A DNA stretch of 64,000 nucleotides from Leptolyngbya sp. CCY15150. GTDB lineage: Bacteria > Cyanobacteriota > Cyanobacteriia > RECH01. The position numbers and the translations under genes are program-made. Positions 44,653-53,415 of this stretch are shown here, piece after piece. The DNA lies in assembly GCF_016888135.1 (NCBI RefSeq), contig NZ_JACSWB010000113.1:1-64000 (forward strand), given 5' to 3'. The notes beneath the pieces were generated by a model. That model saw only the letters and a list, made by a program, of their open reading frames with translations, was not told where the DNA came from and did no database searches. The first letter of the stretch is position 1; each line of letters begins with the position of its first letter.

Positions 44653-46503
44653 CTAATCATGAAACATTAGTTTTTCAATCTGTGGAACTGAGAGAGGTTT
44701 ATGAAACAAATAACCTTGACCAAACTCACACCCTAGGGAATGAAGATAAGTTTGATGATAGTCAGTTTCAACACCCTCTGCTACGATTGATATATTAAGG
44801 CTCTTAGCAAGAGCAACGATCGCTCGAATGATTTCCAGATTTTCACCTTGTTTTCCGATACGATTGACAAATGAGCGATCAATCTTAAGAATATCAACTG
44901 GAAAACGATGAAGATAGCTAAGCGACGAGTAACCCGTACCAAAATCATCAATGCTAAGTTGAATTTGGCGTGCTTTAAGTTGCTGCAGAATTTCCATAGC
45001 CGACGTAGAATATTCCATAATGGCGCTTTCGGTGATTTCTAGCTTCAGTAGTTGGCTATCCAAACCAGTCTCAGCTAAGATGCAATCGATGCGTTCCATG
45101 AGATTAGGTTGGGTAAACTGCCGCACAGAAAGATTAACGCTAACGCTGGGAAAAGCCTGATCGACTAGATCACTGCTGTGGGTCGCCTGCTGCTGGAGTC
45201 GTTCCTTCCAAGCTTGAAACTGCTGACAAGCTTGGCGCAGAATCCACTCACCCAAAGGAATAATGAGTCCTGTTTCTTCAGCTATGGGAATGAAGTCTGC
45301 AGGTGAGATGAAACCCTGTTCTGGATGCTGCCAGCGAATTAAAGCCTCAAAACTCACAATGCGGCGATCGCTAAAGGCCACAATCGGCTGATATTGGACG
45401 GAGAATTCTTGATGCTCAATAGCTCGTCTCAAGTCTGTTTCTAGGTGAAGGCGCTGTACAACATGGGCATGCATAGATTGAGTAAAAATACGATAACATG
45501 CCTTGCCCTCTGCCTTAGCTTGGTACATAGCTGTATCTGCATCGCGGAGGACGTCTTGAGGATGGTGATAATGGGGAGCACTGAAGACGATGCCGATACT
45601 AATGGACATGAAAATCTCCCGCCCATGGATTTTGAACGGCACCATCATGGAGTGCTGTAGCTGTTCAGCCAGTTGGGTTGCCTCACCCGTTTGGTGGACA
45701 GGTTTAACAAGAATGGTAAATTCATCCCCCCCCAAACGCATAAGGGTTTGTTGAGGAGTCAGTTGAGCCTGGATCCGTTGAGCGATCGCCACCAGCAGTT
45801 GATCGCCAACTAAGTGCCCCAGGGAGTCGTTAACGGTCTTAAAGCGATCGCAGTCCAGAAACATGAGCGCAAAAAGAGTGCTGTTACCGTCTGCGTCTGG
45901 TTCTAAAACCTGCTGGAGGCGTCGCATAAGAAGCGATCGATTGGGCAAATTAGTGAGCGGATCATGCCAGGCTAAGTGCTGAAGCCTAGCTTCAATTTGT
46001 TTGCGCTCAGTAATTTCTGCCTGTAGGGTTTGATTGAGGCCTTCCAGCTCAGCCGTGCGTTGACGTACCCGCTCTTCTAGTTCGTCATTGAGCGATCGCA
46101 ATCGTTGTTGAAGATTACGGAGATTGAGATGATTTTCAACCCGGGCGAGGACTTCTTTAACCTGAAATGGTTTTGTAATGTAGTCTACACCGCCCACGCC
46201 AAAAGCCTTGACTTTGTCTAAGGTTTCATCAACAGCGCTAACAAAAATAACTGGTATGTCGGCTGTCTCTTCCATCATTTTAAGGCGTTGACAAACCTCG
46301 TAGCCGTCCATATCTGGCATATTAATGTCTAATAAAATGAGATCCGGTGGAGCAGCCGTTGCTCCCATAAGACCCATTTCTCCATTAATAACACTACGTA
46401 CCTTATATCCTTGTTCAGACAGCACCGACGTCAGCAATCTGAGATTGTCTGGGGTGTCATCGATCAGCAAGATATTCCCTTTGGAGTAGTCCAACACTGT
46501 CAT
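44653..46503 (-). CDS. Response regulator with GGDEF and EAL domains
   Basis: The 616-residue protein begins with a receiver domain (LLIDDTPDN, phospho-acceptor Asp59 in LILLDINMPDMDGYE, Lys in YITKPF), then a coiled coil. A GGDEF domain follows with RLGGDEFTILV; no RxxD inhibitory site precedes it. The EAL domain is complete: FEALIRW, VNLSVRQF, LEITESAI, DDFGTGYSSLSY, KIDRSFV, AEGVET and the final Gln in FGQGYLFHKPL. So both cyclic-di-GMP synthesis and breakdown are possible, with phosphorylation as the switch. It lies 92 bases after the CHASE2 hybrid kinase gene, same direction, and is the obvious output of that kinase. Confidence 0.92.
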   Translation of the reverse strand: MTVLDYSKGNILLIDDTPDNLRLLTSVLSEQGYKVRSVINGEMGLMGATAAPPDLILLDINMPDMDGYEVCQRLKMMEETADIPVIFVSAVDETLDKVKAFGVGGVDYITKPFQVKEVLARVENHLNLRNLQQRLRSLNDELEERVRQRTAELEGLNQTLQAEITERKQIEARLQHLAWHDPLTNLPNRSLLMRRLQQVLEPDADGNSTLFALMFLDCDRFKTVNDSLGHLVGDQLLVAIAQRIQAQLTPQQTLMRLGGDEFTILVKPVHQTGEATQLAEQLQHSMMVPFKIHGREIFMSISIGIVFSAPHYHHPQDVLRDADTAMYQAKAEGKACYRIFTQSMHAHVVQRLHLETDLRRAIEHQEFSVQYQPIVAFSDRRIVSFEALIRWQHPEQGFISPADFIPIAEETGLIIPLGEWILRQACQQFQAWKERLQQQATHSSDLVDQAFPSVSVNLSVRQFTQPNLMERIDCILAETGLDSQLLKLEITESAIMEYSTSAMEILQQLKARQIQLSIDDFGTGYSSLSYLHRFPVDILKIDRSFVNRIGKQGENLEIIRAIVALAKSLNISIVAEGVETDYHQTYLHSLGCEFGQGYLFHKPLSVPQIEKLMFHD

Positions 46504-46595
46504 AACAGGATAGTATGAATGTAGTTAATTCAAAGTCAAAGTTAATGCTTGCTAGCGTAAATCACTTCAGTCTATCCTAGCCTTTCAGCAACCTT

Positions 46596-49500
46596 CTATG
46601 TAGACTCCGCTCGCTCTAGGTAGGCATGGGTGATTTCTATGATCTGGTCAAATCGAAAGTGATGCACCAAGTGGAGAATAGCTTGTGCAAGTTCAGGATG
46701 ACTATCATCAATCTGCTGCACACATTGATGGATTTGATCCCCGTCCACTTGGGTAGCAGCTTGATGAAGCTGGATGACCCAGGTAGCTGGCAAGGTCATG
46801 AGATCCTCGGATTGAAAAGGTGAACGTTGACTAGATTGTGATGAGAGGGGCGGTGCAGGAGGGGGGCTATGATCAGTATAAACATATTGAACCGGTAACT
46901 GGTCTGCAATTTTGCCAAAGAGAACGGAGTCTTGAAACGGTTTGAGAATCATATCGTCCCAGGGGTAGGAATCTGGACTGATAGGTTCTTTCCTAAAAGC
47001 ATTAGAAGTGAGGACAATAATTTTGGTTCCTGTAGGCGATCGCTTAGGGTTGTTGTTGTTCTCGATTGATTGTAGAGACTGGATTGTGGAAGCAGCAGAT
47101 TGCCCCGTGAGAGAGTCGTTTAAAAGGAGAAGATCGGGTTGCCATGTTTGCCACTGTTCCGCTAGCGCATCATAGTCTTCCACAACCCGCACTCTAAAAC
47201 CGATAGATTCTAGTAAACGGCTTAATAAATGCTGCTGATCAGGGGTGTTATCTGCTACTAGAATACGATACTGAGGCTGATTTGGGACTAAGCCGACAAC
47301 TGTTCTAAAGGACTCTTGTACATGATCAGCAACTTCGGCAATCTCTGCCTGAATGCTGAAACGGAATATGGAGCCGTGATCGACCTGGCTACTGACGCTA
47401 ATGTCTCCTCCCATCAAATGGACAAATTGGCGACTGATGGCCAGGCCTAGTCCTGTACCTTGTTGCGATCGCCGCCCACTTTCTGTTTGCTCAAAGGGCT
47501 TAAAGAGGTGGCTCAGTTCCTCTGCTGAAATGCCAGGGCCAGTATCTTCAACACTAAAGTGGAGAATACAAGGCGTAGGATGACTTGGTGATTGACCGTT
47601 GCCAGAGGGTGAAAGGATCTGCTCTGCTTGAGCAGATAGCATAATTTGCCCCTGGGTCGTGAACTTAATGGCATTACTCAGTAAGTTAATGAGCACCTGG
47701 CGAAGCTTGCTTTCATCTGCAATGACATATTCTGGCAACTCTGAATCATAGTTAAAGATAAGAGCTACATCCTTAGGTTGAGACTGGAGAGAAAACATAT
47801 GGCGTAATGTTTCCAAAAGCCCATGCAGGCTAAAGCGAACTGGTTTAAGGATCATCCGCCCTGCCTCAATTTTAGACATCGTCAACACATCATTGATCAA
47901 GTCTAGTAAATGCTCACCACTGCGGCTAATAATTTGAACGGAATCTTGCTGGGCTAGCGAAAGATTGCTATCGCGTCCAAGAAGCTGAGTAAACCCCAAA
48001 ATAGCATTCAGCGGAGTACGCAGTTCATGGCTCATGGTTGATAGAAACTGACTTTTGGCTTGATTGGCTGCCTCTGCTAACTCTTTCGCTGCTTTAAGTG
48101 CCAGTTCTGCTTCTTTACGATGGGTGATATCTCGCGCCACCCATAGTACAGTGTGGTCTGAAAGGGGTGAGATATTGGCAGAAAACCAAATTTGAGTATC
48201 TTGGATGGGCAGGCAATATTCCACGGTGATATCTGGCTGATGATGATAGACAGCAGGGCGATCGCTGCGAAAATATCCCCCAATACGATATCGATACAAG
48301 GTACGCTTAATCGCATCTAAGCTAAGATCTGCAACGTGCTGAGGTAAGATATCATGAACGGTGCGGCCAATGCGCTGAATGCCAAGCTTATAGGATAGTC
48401 TTGGGTTAGGTTGGCGATATTTGAGGTAATGTCCTTCTTCATCAAAGACAATAATCGTGTCGGTCATGGCCGCGAAGAGTAGGTTAAGTTCCGCCTCTGC
48501 CTGTTGGCGATCGTGAATTTCCTGCTCAAGCTGTTGATTTTTGTCCTGTAGCTCTAGGGTACGCTGCGCTACTTTTTGCTCTAAGGTTTGGGAGTATTTT
48601 TCTAATTCTTGGTTGGATAGAAGGAGGTTAGTCCAAAGAACATAGCCTTTATTGAGTAAGGCTGCTCCCATCAGGGCCAGGATAGTGGGAATAATCGGCA
48701 CCCACCATCCTTGCAGGAAAAGTAAGTAGGCCGTTATTCCTAAAATGGTGCTGGTTAAAATAGCACTACTAGCGGTGCTGAGGGGCGATCGCATGGTCCA
48801 CCCGTACATAGCTCCGATGATGGCTCCTCCCAGAATCCATAACCATTCGACTGGTTCTGCAAAAGGGCGCAGCAGGGGGCGTCCATCTAGGGCCGCACTT
48901 AAGACCTGACTGACAAAGTCTGCATGAACGACCACACCCGGCATCCCCGGCAATTCAGTGTAGCGATCTGAAAAGGGGGTTTGAAAGCGATCGCCTAAGC
49001 TAGCGGCGCTGGTACCAATCAGCACGACGCGGTCATAAAAAAAGCCCTCGGGGACGCGCCCTTCGAGTACCTGGGTTAAGGGGATGCTCTCAATGGGATT
49101 TGCCCAATGCCGATAGCTGGAGAGAATTTGGTAACCTCCCGCATCAGCTTGTACATACCCGCCACTATTGGGGTGTAGAGGTAAAAATTCAGCCTTACCT
49201 AGACCTAAATGTTGGCGATCGCTTTGAATACTGGTTAGCGTAACGCCTTCTTGTTCTAGATAGGCTAAGGATAGACGAGCAGCCAAGCTTAGAATGGTTT
49301 GCCCTTGGGGATCGCGAATGGATAGAAGAATGCGGCGTACCATGCCATCCCGATCAATCACAATATCGCTAGCGCTGACTTGCCCTAGGTCACCTAAGAT
49401 AGGTGGAGGGGCGATCGTGGCTCCGTAGGCATCCCCCACGGCTTTTTCAATGCCAATCAGGTTGGGTGTAGTTTGAAAGACCTGAACCAGACGATCATGT

Positions 49501-49877
49501 CCGGGCTCAATGGGTAAATTGCGATATAAATCAAGCCCAATGACCCGGGGTTCCTGTTGACGGATTTCTTCAATCAGCCTAGCGAGGGTGCTGTCTGAAA
49601 TTGGCCACTGCTCCAAGTTTTCAATGTCAGACTCTTCAATGGAAACAACGACAACTCTCGACTCAGCGGCTTCGATGGGACGCAGGCGGGTAAATTGATC
49701 GAGGGACATCCACTCTAAAAACTGAAGAGCCCCAGTGAGGCGGACACTCAAGACGACACCAGTGACAAGAGGAGCCGTTATCCCAACCCCTCTCCATTTC
49801 CAACACTGACGTTTGATAGCATTCCACATAGATTGCATGAGTGTAGCAGCTCTCGCGAGACCGATGCTCTCCAACAT
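46596..49877 (-). CDS. CHASE2 hybrid histidine kinase with degenerate receiver
   Basis: The 1,093-residue protein has an N-terminal helix (about 32-52), an extracytoplasmic CHASE2 domain (about 55-335), three helices (about 343-410), a coiled coil, a PAS domain (about 465-585), HisKA with His617 in STMSHELRTPLN, and an ATPase domain (NLLSNAIKFT, VEDTGPGIS, GTGLGLAIS). Residues 870-1010 are a receiver in which the phospho-acceptor Asp is Asn920 (PDLLLLND) and the acidic pair reads ADN, so it probably cannot be phosphorylated; Lys in MILKPF remains. A C-terminal helical tail (about 1030-1093) is Hpt-like in length but shows no clear phospho-His motif. A DUF928 gene lies upstream, as is common for CHASE2 proteins in cyanobacteria. 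Confidence 0.9.
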   Translation of the reverse strand: MLESIGLARAATLMQSMWNAIKRQCWKWRGVGITAPLVTGVVLSVRLTGALQFLEWMSLDQFTRLRPIEAAESRVVVVSIEESDIENLEQWPISDSTLARLIEEIRQQEPRVIGLDLYRNLPIEPGHDRLVQVFQTTPNLIGIEKAVGDAYGATIAPPPILGDLGQVSASDIVIDRDGMVRRILLSIRDPQGQTILSLAARLSLAYLEQEGVTLTSIQSDRQHLGLGKAEFLPLHPNSGGYVQADAGGYQILSSYRHWANPIESIPLTQVLEGRVPEGFFYDRVVLIGTSAASLGDRFQTPFSDRYTELPGMPGVVVHADFVSQVLSAALDGRPLLRPFAEPVEWLWILGGAIIGAMYGWTMRSPLSTASSAILTSTILGITAYLLFLQGWWVPIIPTILALMGAALLNKGYVLWTNLLLSNQELEKYSQTLEQKVAQRTLELQDKNQQLEQEIHDRQQAEAELNLLFAAMTDTIIVFDEEGHYLKYRQPNPRLSYKLGIQRIGRTVHDILPQHVADLSLDAIKRTLYRYRIGGYFRSDRPAVYHHQPDITVEYCLPIQDTQIWFSANISPLSDHTVLWVARDITHRKEAELALKAAKELAEAANQAKSQFLSTMSHELRTPLNAILGFTQLLGRDSNLSLAQQDSVQIISRSGEHLLDLINDVLTMSKIEAGRMILKPVRFSLHGLLETLRHMFSLQSQPKDVALIFNYDSELPEYVIADESKLRQVLINLLSNAIKFTTQGQIMLSAQAEQILSPSGNGQSPSHPTPCILHFSVEDTGPGISAEELSHLFKPFEQTESGRRSQQGTGLGLAISRQFVHLMGGDISVSSQVDHGSIFRFSIQAEIAEVADHVQESFRTVVGLVPNQPQYRILVADNTPDQQHLLSRLLESIGFRVRVVEDYDALAEQWQTWQPDLLLLNDSLTGQSAASTIQSLQSIENNNNPKRSPTGTKIIVLTSNAFRKEPISPDSYPWDDMILKPFQDSVLFGKIADQLPVQYVYTDHSPPPAPPLSSQSSQRSPFQSEDLMTLPATWVIQLHQAATQVDGDQIHQCVQQIDDSHPELAQAILHLVHHFRFDQIIEITHAYLERAEST

Positions 49878-49946
49878 CGTGCCGTTGGGTTCTTAACCAG
49901 TGTGGCATACTTCCGTCAACGTGAGTTCAATGATGGGATCACGATA

Positions 49947-50083
49947 GGGCATTGCTGAATTATAAGATGATGGGCGCTAGCGAACCGTGGGCGAGACGCC
50001 CATGCCCAACAATTCATGCACCATCTAGGTAGGGTGAGCATCTTGCACACATTCCGATGTCCTGCCTTCATTCAGCAATACCC
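49947..50083. repeat. 137-base MITE-like element, copy C
   Basis: GGGCATTGCTGAAT (49947-49960) and ATTCAGCAATACCC (50070-50083) are inverted copies with one mismatch. The interior carries a GTGGGCGAGACGCCCA dyad. It differs from the interior of the copies at 15962, 16759 and 60776, so only the ends are shared. It lies in the 569-base gap 49878-50446; the remaining part, 50084-50446, has HIP1 octamers and no gene I can support. Confidence 0.6.
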
Positions 50084-50446
50084 ACGATACGACCGTTCTG
50101 ATCGGCTTGAATCATCCTGTCTTCTTGGGTGGGCGACGTTGCTAAGCCGTAGAATAGCTGCACGTTGGCTGGCGGTTTCAGTGCTGTTAGGCTCAGGATG
50201 AACCAGGCGCAGCCCAGACGATATCGGTCATCGCCCCAGTGCCAGAGGCTTCTGGAGCCATAACGTTATAGAACTCATTTATCAAACACCATGCTGTATC
50301 CCAAGTCTTCCAGGCGAGGGAACCGCTTGATAGACGCTGAGGCTGGTTACTAAAGCGATCGCTGGCGATCGCTTTAGAGGGCGCAGTCGTCCCAAGCCCA
50401 TGACATCTTAGACCTGTCCCATGAATGCTGGGTGGGCAATGAAGCG

Positions 50447-51043
50447 TTACTGCCAAGATGGCTGGGAGGCGTGGGAGTCCACCCGATGGACGGTACCACC
50501 AATAGCAACGTCTAGTAAGCGATTATCTGGATCGCAGACGAGAGCAAACATCCAGTAATATCGCTCCCCAACATCTAAGCCTGGTTGATGCTCAGGTAGA
50601 GCGACTGAGACGATACCTGGAGCTTGTTCAATGGGAATGGCTGCTTCGTAAACGACATGGCCTTCCCCGGTGAGGAAGCTAAAGGTGGCGGCGGTTGCTG
50701 AGGTTTTGGGTACTTGGATATCAATGGTGGGATAGGGCTCGGTGGTTTCTTCTCCAGAGACAACCCTGAGGGCGACAGGCTGGGAAGCCTCGCTTGGGTT
50801 AGCATCGGAGTTAGCTGTAGTCAGGTCGGCCGGGCATTGACGTTCCCCCCGCGATCCGCCTCCTGCGGTTTGATCTGGACTATCTTGGCCAGGAGGAGGC
50901 TCAAAGGTGGTTTGGCTGATCTGCGAAGCACTGCTGACCACTTGGGCGATCGCTTGTTGCGGTAGCCCTAGGGTGATCAGTAGGCTGGTGATCGAGAGCC
51001 CGGATAGAATGGATGTCAGGATGAGTAATGGTTTACTTGCCAT
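50447..51043 (-). CDS. DUF928-family secreted protein
   Basis: The 198-residue protein has a signal peptide (about 1-33, ending PQQAIAQ) and the DUF928 pattern: TFEPPPGQDSPDQTAGGGSRG, RQCP, then strands with EPYPTIDIQVP, a TFSFLTGEGHVVYE block, and ALVCDPDNRLLDV near the end. DUF928 proteins are mostly cyanobacterial, periplasmic and of unknown function, and sit next to CHASE2 sensor genes, as here. It ends soon after the VCDPDNR motif, shorter than many members, which continue for some tens of residues; a C-terminal frameshift is possible but I see no clear continuation. Confidence 0.75.
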   Translation of the reverse strand: MASKPLLILTSILSGLSITSLLITLGLPQQAIAQVVSSASQISQTTFEPPPGQDSPDQTAGGGSRGERQCPADLTTANSDANPSEASQPVALRVVSGEETTEPYPTIDIQVPKTSATAATFSFLTGEGHVVYEAAIPIEQAPGIVSVALPEHQPGLDVGERYYWMFALVCDPDNRLLDVAIGGTVHRVDSHASQPSWQ

Positions 51044-51511
51044 GATTTAACCTTGTTGGATCTGAGTGATCTGTCATCTTGGCGTTGGTAGACGCAGCCC
51101 GGTCATCCTAACGTATGCTGTCAACAGGAAGGATACTTGGCCGCTGGGATCGTTATCCCATGGGGTACGCAAAGAGGTAGGAGCGATCGCTAGTCTGATA
51201 AGTGCATCTCTAGAATGATTGAGCACTCTACGTCCGTAACTGCAGATCTAATCCCTACGTTGATACGATGCCTCTACGTTAAAGTAGTCTATTAGCCTAT
51301 AAAATTGCGACCGAGTTTCCACCGACTAAGTTCCCTAAACCCTAGGGCAGTTCAGTCCGCATATTCACTCAATAGGCTCAGCCTCCAGATCACCTAGCCC
51401 TCAGGGGCCTGTCTTGATGCATGAGGCTACCTCACAACAAAGCCCGCCTTGGCGGGCTTTCACATGGATAGGGAGCGTGGAGAGCTCCCCTGAAATCTGC
51501 CCTACCGGAGT
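51044..51511. other. Intergenic region between DUF928 and disordered-protein genes
   Basis: The right part, near 51437, carries the terminator described separately. The remainder contains the promoter region of the leftward DUF928 gene; no sequence element there was distinctive. Confidence 0.4.
51439..51460 (-). terminator. Palindromic hairpin terminator
   Basis: AAAGCCCGCC (51439-51448) and GGCGGGCTTT (51451-51460) pair perfectly around TT. It is 52 bases past the stop of the leftward 51512-51805 gene. The A/T ends can give a U-tract on either strand. Confidence 0.7.
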
Positions 51512-51805
51512 TTACTGATCCTCAGGGCTTTCATCCGTTGCGCTGCCTTCAGATTCATCCGTTTCTGGCGTGGATTCTTCTAATTTTGGCGGTTCAGGTG
51601 CGGGCTTGGGCTTGGGCCCACGCATGAGAGCTTGGGGCACTGCAGGAGTTTTTTCTTGGCGATCGCCCCGCCCTTTTCGGTTACCTGATGATTTTCCTTG
51701 TCCGCCCCGATCCGAACGACGCTCGTCTTGGGATTGAGGAGTATTGGCCGGCTCTGCGCTGCTACGTTCTGCCCGCTCTGATTTCTTAATCGGTCGCTCG
51801 CCCAT
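51512..51805 (-). CDS. Low-complexity, probably disordered small protein
   Basis: The 97-residue protein is rich in Ser, Glu, Arg, Lys and Pro, with no hydrophobic core: a basic N-terminal half (RSDRGGQGKSSGNRKGRG), a short conserved-looking core TPAVPQALMRGPKPKPAP and an acidic tail ending in DESPEDQ. I recall similar short disordered proteins in cyanobacteria with the core motif, but not a function. The ATG at 51805 begins MGERPIKK. It is a single gene closed by the terminator at 51439. Confidence 0.5.
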   Translation of the reverse strand: MGERPIKKSERAERSSAEPANTPQSQDERRSDRGGQGKSSGNRKGRGDRQEKTPAVPQALMRGPKPKPAPEPPKLEESTPETDESEGSATDESPEDQ

Positions 51806-51921
51806 GACTGAACCATCGTTAACGCCTTGTCGATTCTACATCGAAATCGGTGGAGATCGGCGTCATGACCAGACGAATTTGTCTCCTTGGGCTGATTTTT
51901 GATCCGGGATAGAGGAAGATG

Positions 51922-51966
51922 CTGGGATAGCCGGGGATCGGTATGGGCGATCCCCGGTCATCCCAG
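51922..51966. other. Large hairpin between ugd and the next gene
   Basis: CTGGGATAGCCGGGGATCG (51922-51940) and CGATCCCCGGTCATCCCAG (51948-51966) pair at 17 of 19 positions with a 7-base loop. It lies in the 270-base gap upstream of the 97-residue gene and downstream of ugd. There is no T run. It may be a terminator, an mRNA-stabilising structure or a small repeat. Confidence 0.5.
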
Positions 51967-52014
51967 AACAAGGCTCTCCCATCGGCAAAAGGAACTTGTG
52001 CTCTGATCAGTGCC

Positions 52015-52041
52015 GGGATCACGAGCCAGTCTCGTGATCCC
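52015..52041 (-). terminator. Hairpin after ugd, probable operon end
   Basis: GGGATCACGAG (52015-52025) and CTCGTGATCCC (52031-52041) pair perfectly over 11 bases with a 5-base loop. It begins 36 bases past the stop of the leftward ugd gene, the last of the sugar operon. A T-tract is lacking. Confidence 0.55.
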
Positions 52042-52077
52042 TCGTGCTCTAAGTCTCCCTAAAGGTCTAGGAGAGAG

Positions 52078-53415
52078 CTAGAGGCCAATGCCTTCGTAGA
52101 TGGCAACACTATGCTTGTCTAACATGCGTCGTCCGTCGATCACCACCGGCTGAGGATCCAGGGAAGCAATCATCTCCGGTAGGGCTTTGAACTCTGCCCA
52201 ACGGGTAATGATGATAATGGCCTGGGCTCCAGCGATCGCCGTATCGACATCAGGGCAAAAGGTCACCGTCCCTTCCCCAAACACTTTTTGTGCTTCATGC
52301 TGGGCGATGGGATCGTATCCCTGCACCACAGCCCCTGCATCTAAAAGGGTTTGAGTCACTGGCAGAGCCGGTGATTCGCGAATGTCATCGGTTCCTGGCT
52401 TGAAAGCATAGCCCAACACCGCAACCTTGACGCCTTTTAGATCAGGATAATGTTTTTGCAGTAAGGTGATCAGCCGAGCTGGCTGTTTCTCATTAACCGC
52501 AATCACGGAGTCTAGGATTTGCATGGAGTTGCCCTGTTTTTTGCCGTAGGCAATCAAGGCCTTGACGTCCTTAGGGAAACAGCTTCCCCCAAAGCCGCAA
52601 CCCGCTTCAATATAGGTAGTGAACGACGGGACAATGCGGGTGCCGTCTTCGAGAATGGGGGTGAGACGCTTATCTAGGTGAACGCCACGGGTGACTTCCG
52701 TGACATCAATGCCGCCGGTGGAGGTGCAAAGATTGGCAATCTCGTTCGAGAAGGAAATCATCGTAGCCAACAGGGAATTAGCCGTGTACTTAATCATCTC
52801 GGCGGTGCGGCAGTTGGTCGCCAGTTGATCCACACCTTCAAACACCGCATAGAGCTCCTGTAAAACCTGGATACTCTTATCGTTGACACCACCGTAGACA
52901 ATGCGATCGGGATACATGAAGTCTTCGATCGCTTCCCCTTCCTTGAGGAATTCAGGATTCATGCCCACCCCAAAATCCACACCAGCTTTTTTACCCGATG
53001 CTTCTTCTAGAATTGGCAGCACGACCTCGTCGGTGGTGCCTGGAACCACGGTACTTTTCACCACAACGGTGTGATACGTGGTCTTGTCCTTGATGACTTC
53101 ACCAATTTGCCGCGCCACTGTCTTGATGTATTTGAGATCAATCTCATTGCCATCAAACGGTGTGCCAACCGCAATCAGCGAAATATCTGTATCTAGAACC
53201 GCTTGGCGCAGGTTGGTCGTAGCCGACAGGGACTGACCAATGTTTTTCTTGAGCAGATCTTCTAGGCCATCTTCATAGATGGGAGGGATTCCCTGGTTAA
53301 TCTTATCGACTTTGACCGGGTCAATGTCAATACAGATGATCTCATGTCCTTTTTCTGCCAGGCAAACTCCCGACACCAAACCGACATAGCCTGTACCCGC
53401 AACAGAAACTTTCAT
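52078..53415 (-). CDS. ugd: UDP-glucose 6-dehydrogenase
   Basis: The 445-residue enzyme oxidises UDP-glucose twice with NAD+ to UDP-glucuronate, a precursor for exopolysaccharide and for UDP-xylose. The N-terminal NAD site is VAGTGYVGLVSGVCLA; the catalytic Cys is in AGCGFGGSCFPKDVKAL (about residue 265). Conserved NPEFLKEGEAIEDF and GYAFKPGTDDIRESP are present. It is the last gene of a leftward five-gene sugar-nucleotide operon; its ATG at 53415 directly abuts the stop of the epimerase gene. The hairpin at 52015 follows. Confidence 0.93.
   Translation of the reverse strand: MKVSVAGTGYVGLVSGVCLAEKGHEIICIDIDPVKVDKINQGIPPIYEDGLEDLLKKNIGQSLSATTNLRQAVLDTDISLIAVGTPFDGNEIDLKYIKTVARQIGEVIKDKTTYHTVVVKSTVVPGTTDEVVLPILEEASGKKAGVDFGVGMNPEFLKEGEAIEDFMYPDRIVYGGVNDKSIQVLQELYAVFEGVDQLATNCRTAEMIKYTANSLLATMISFSNEIANLCTSTGGIDVTEVTRGVHLDKRLTPILEDGTRIVPSFTTYIEAGCGFGGSCFPKDVKALIAYGKKQGNSMQILDSVIAVNEKQPARLITLLQKHYPDLKGVKVAVLGYAFKPGTDDIRESPALPVTQTLLDAGAVVQGYDPIAQHEAQKVFGEGTVTFCPDVDTAIAGAQAIIIITRWAEFKALPEMIASLDPQPVVIDGRRMLDKHSVAIYEGIGL

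Noticed and set aside
50193-50456. Frame downstream of the DUF928 gene as a possible frameshifted C-terminus
   Set aside because: Its residues do not resemble the DUF928 end, so I cannot support a frameshift.
51819-52022. 67-residue leftward ORF between ugd and the 97-residue gene
   Set aside because: It consists mainly of the large hairpin at 51922-51966 and has no recognisable protein features.
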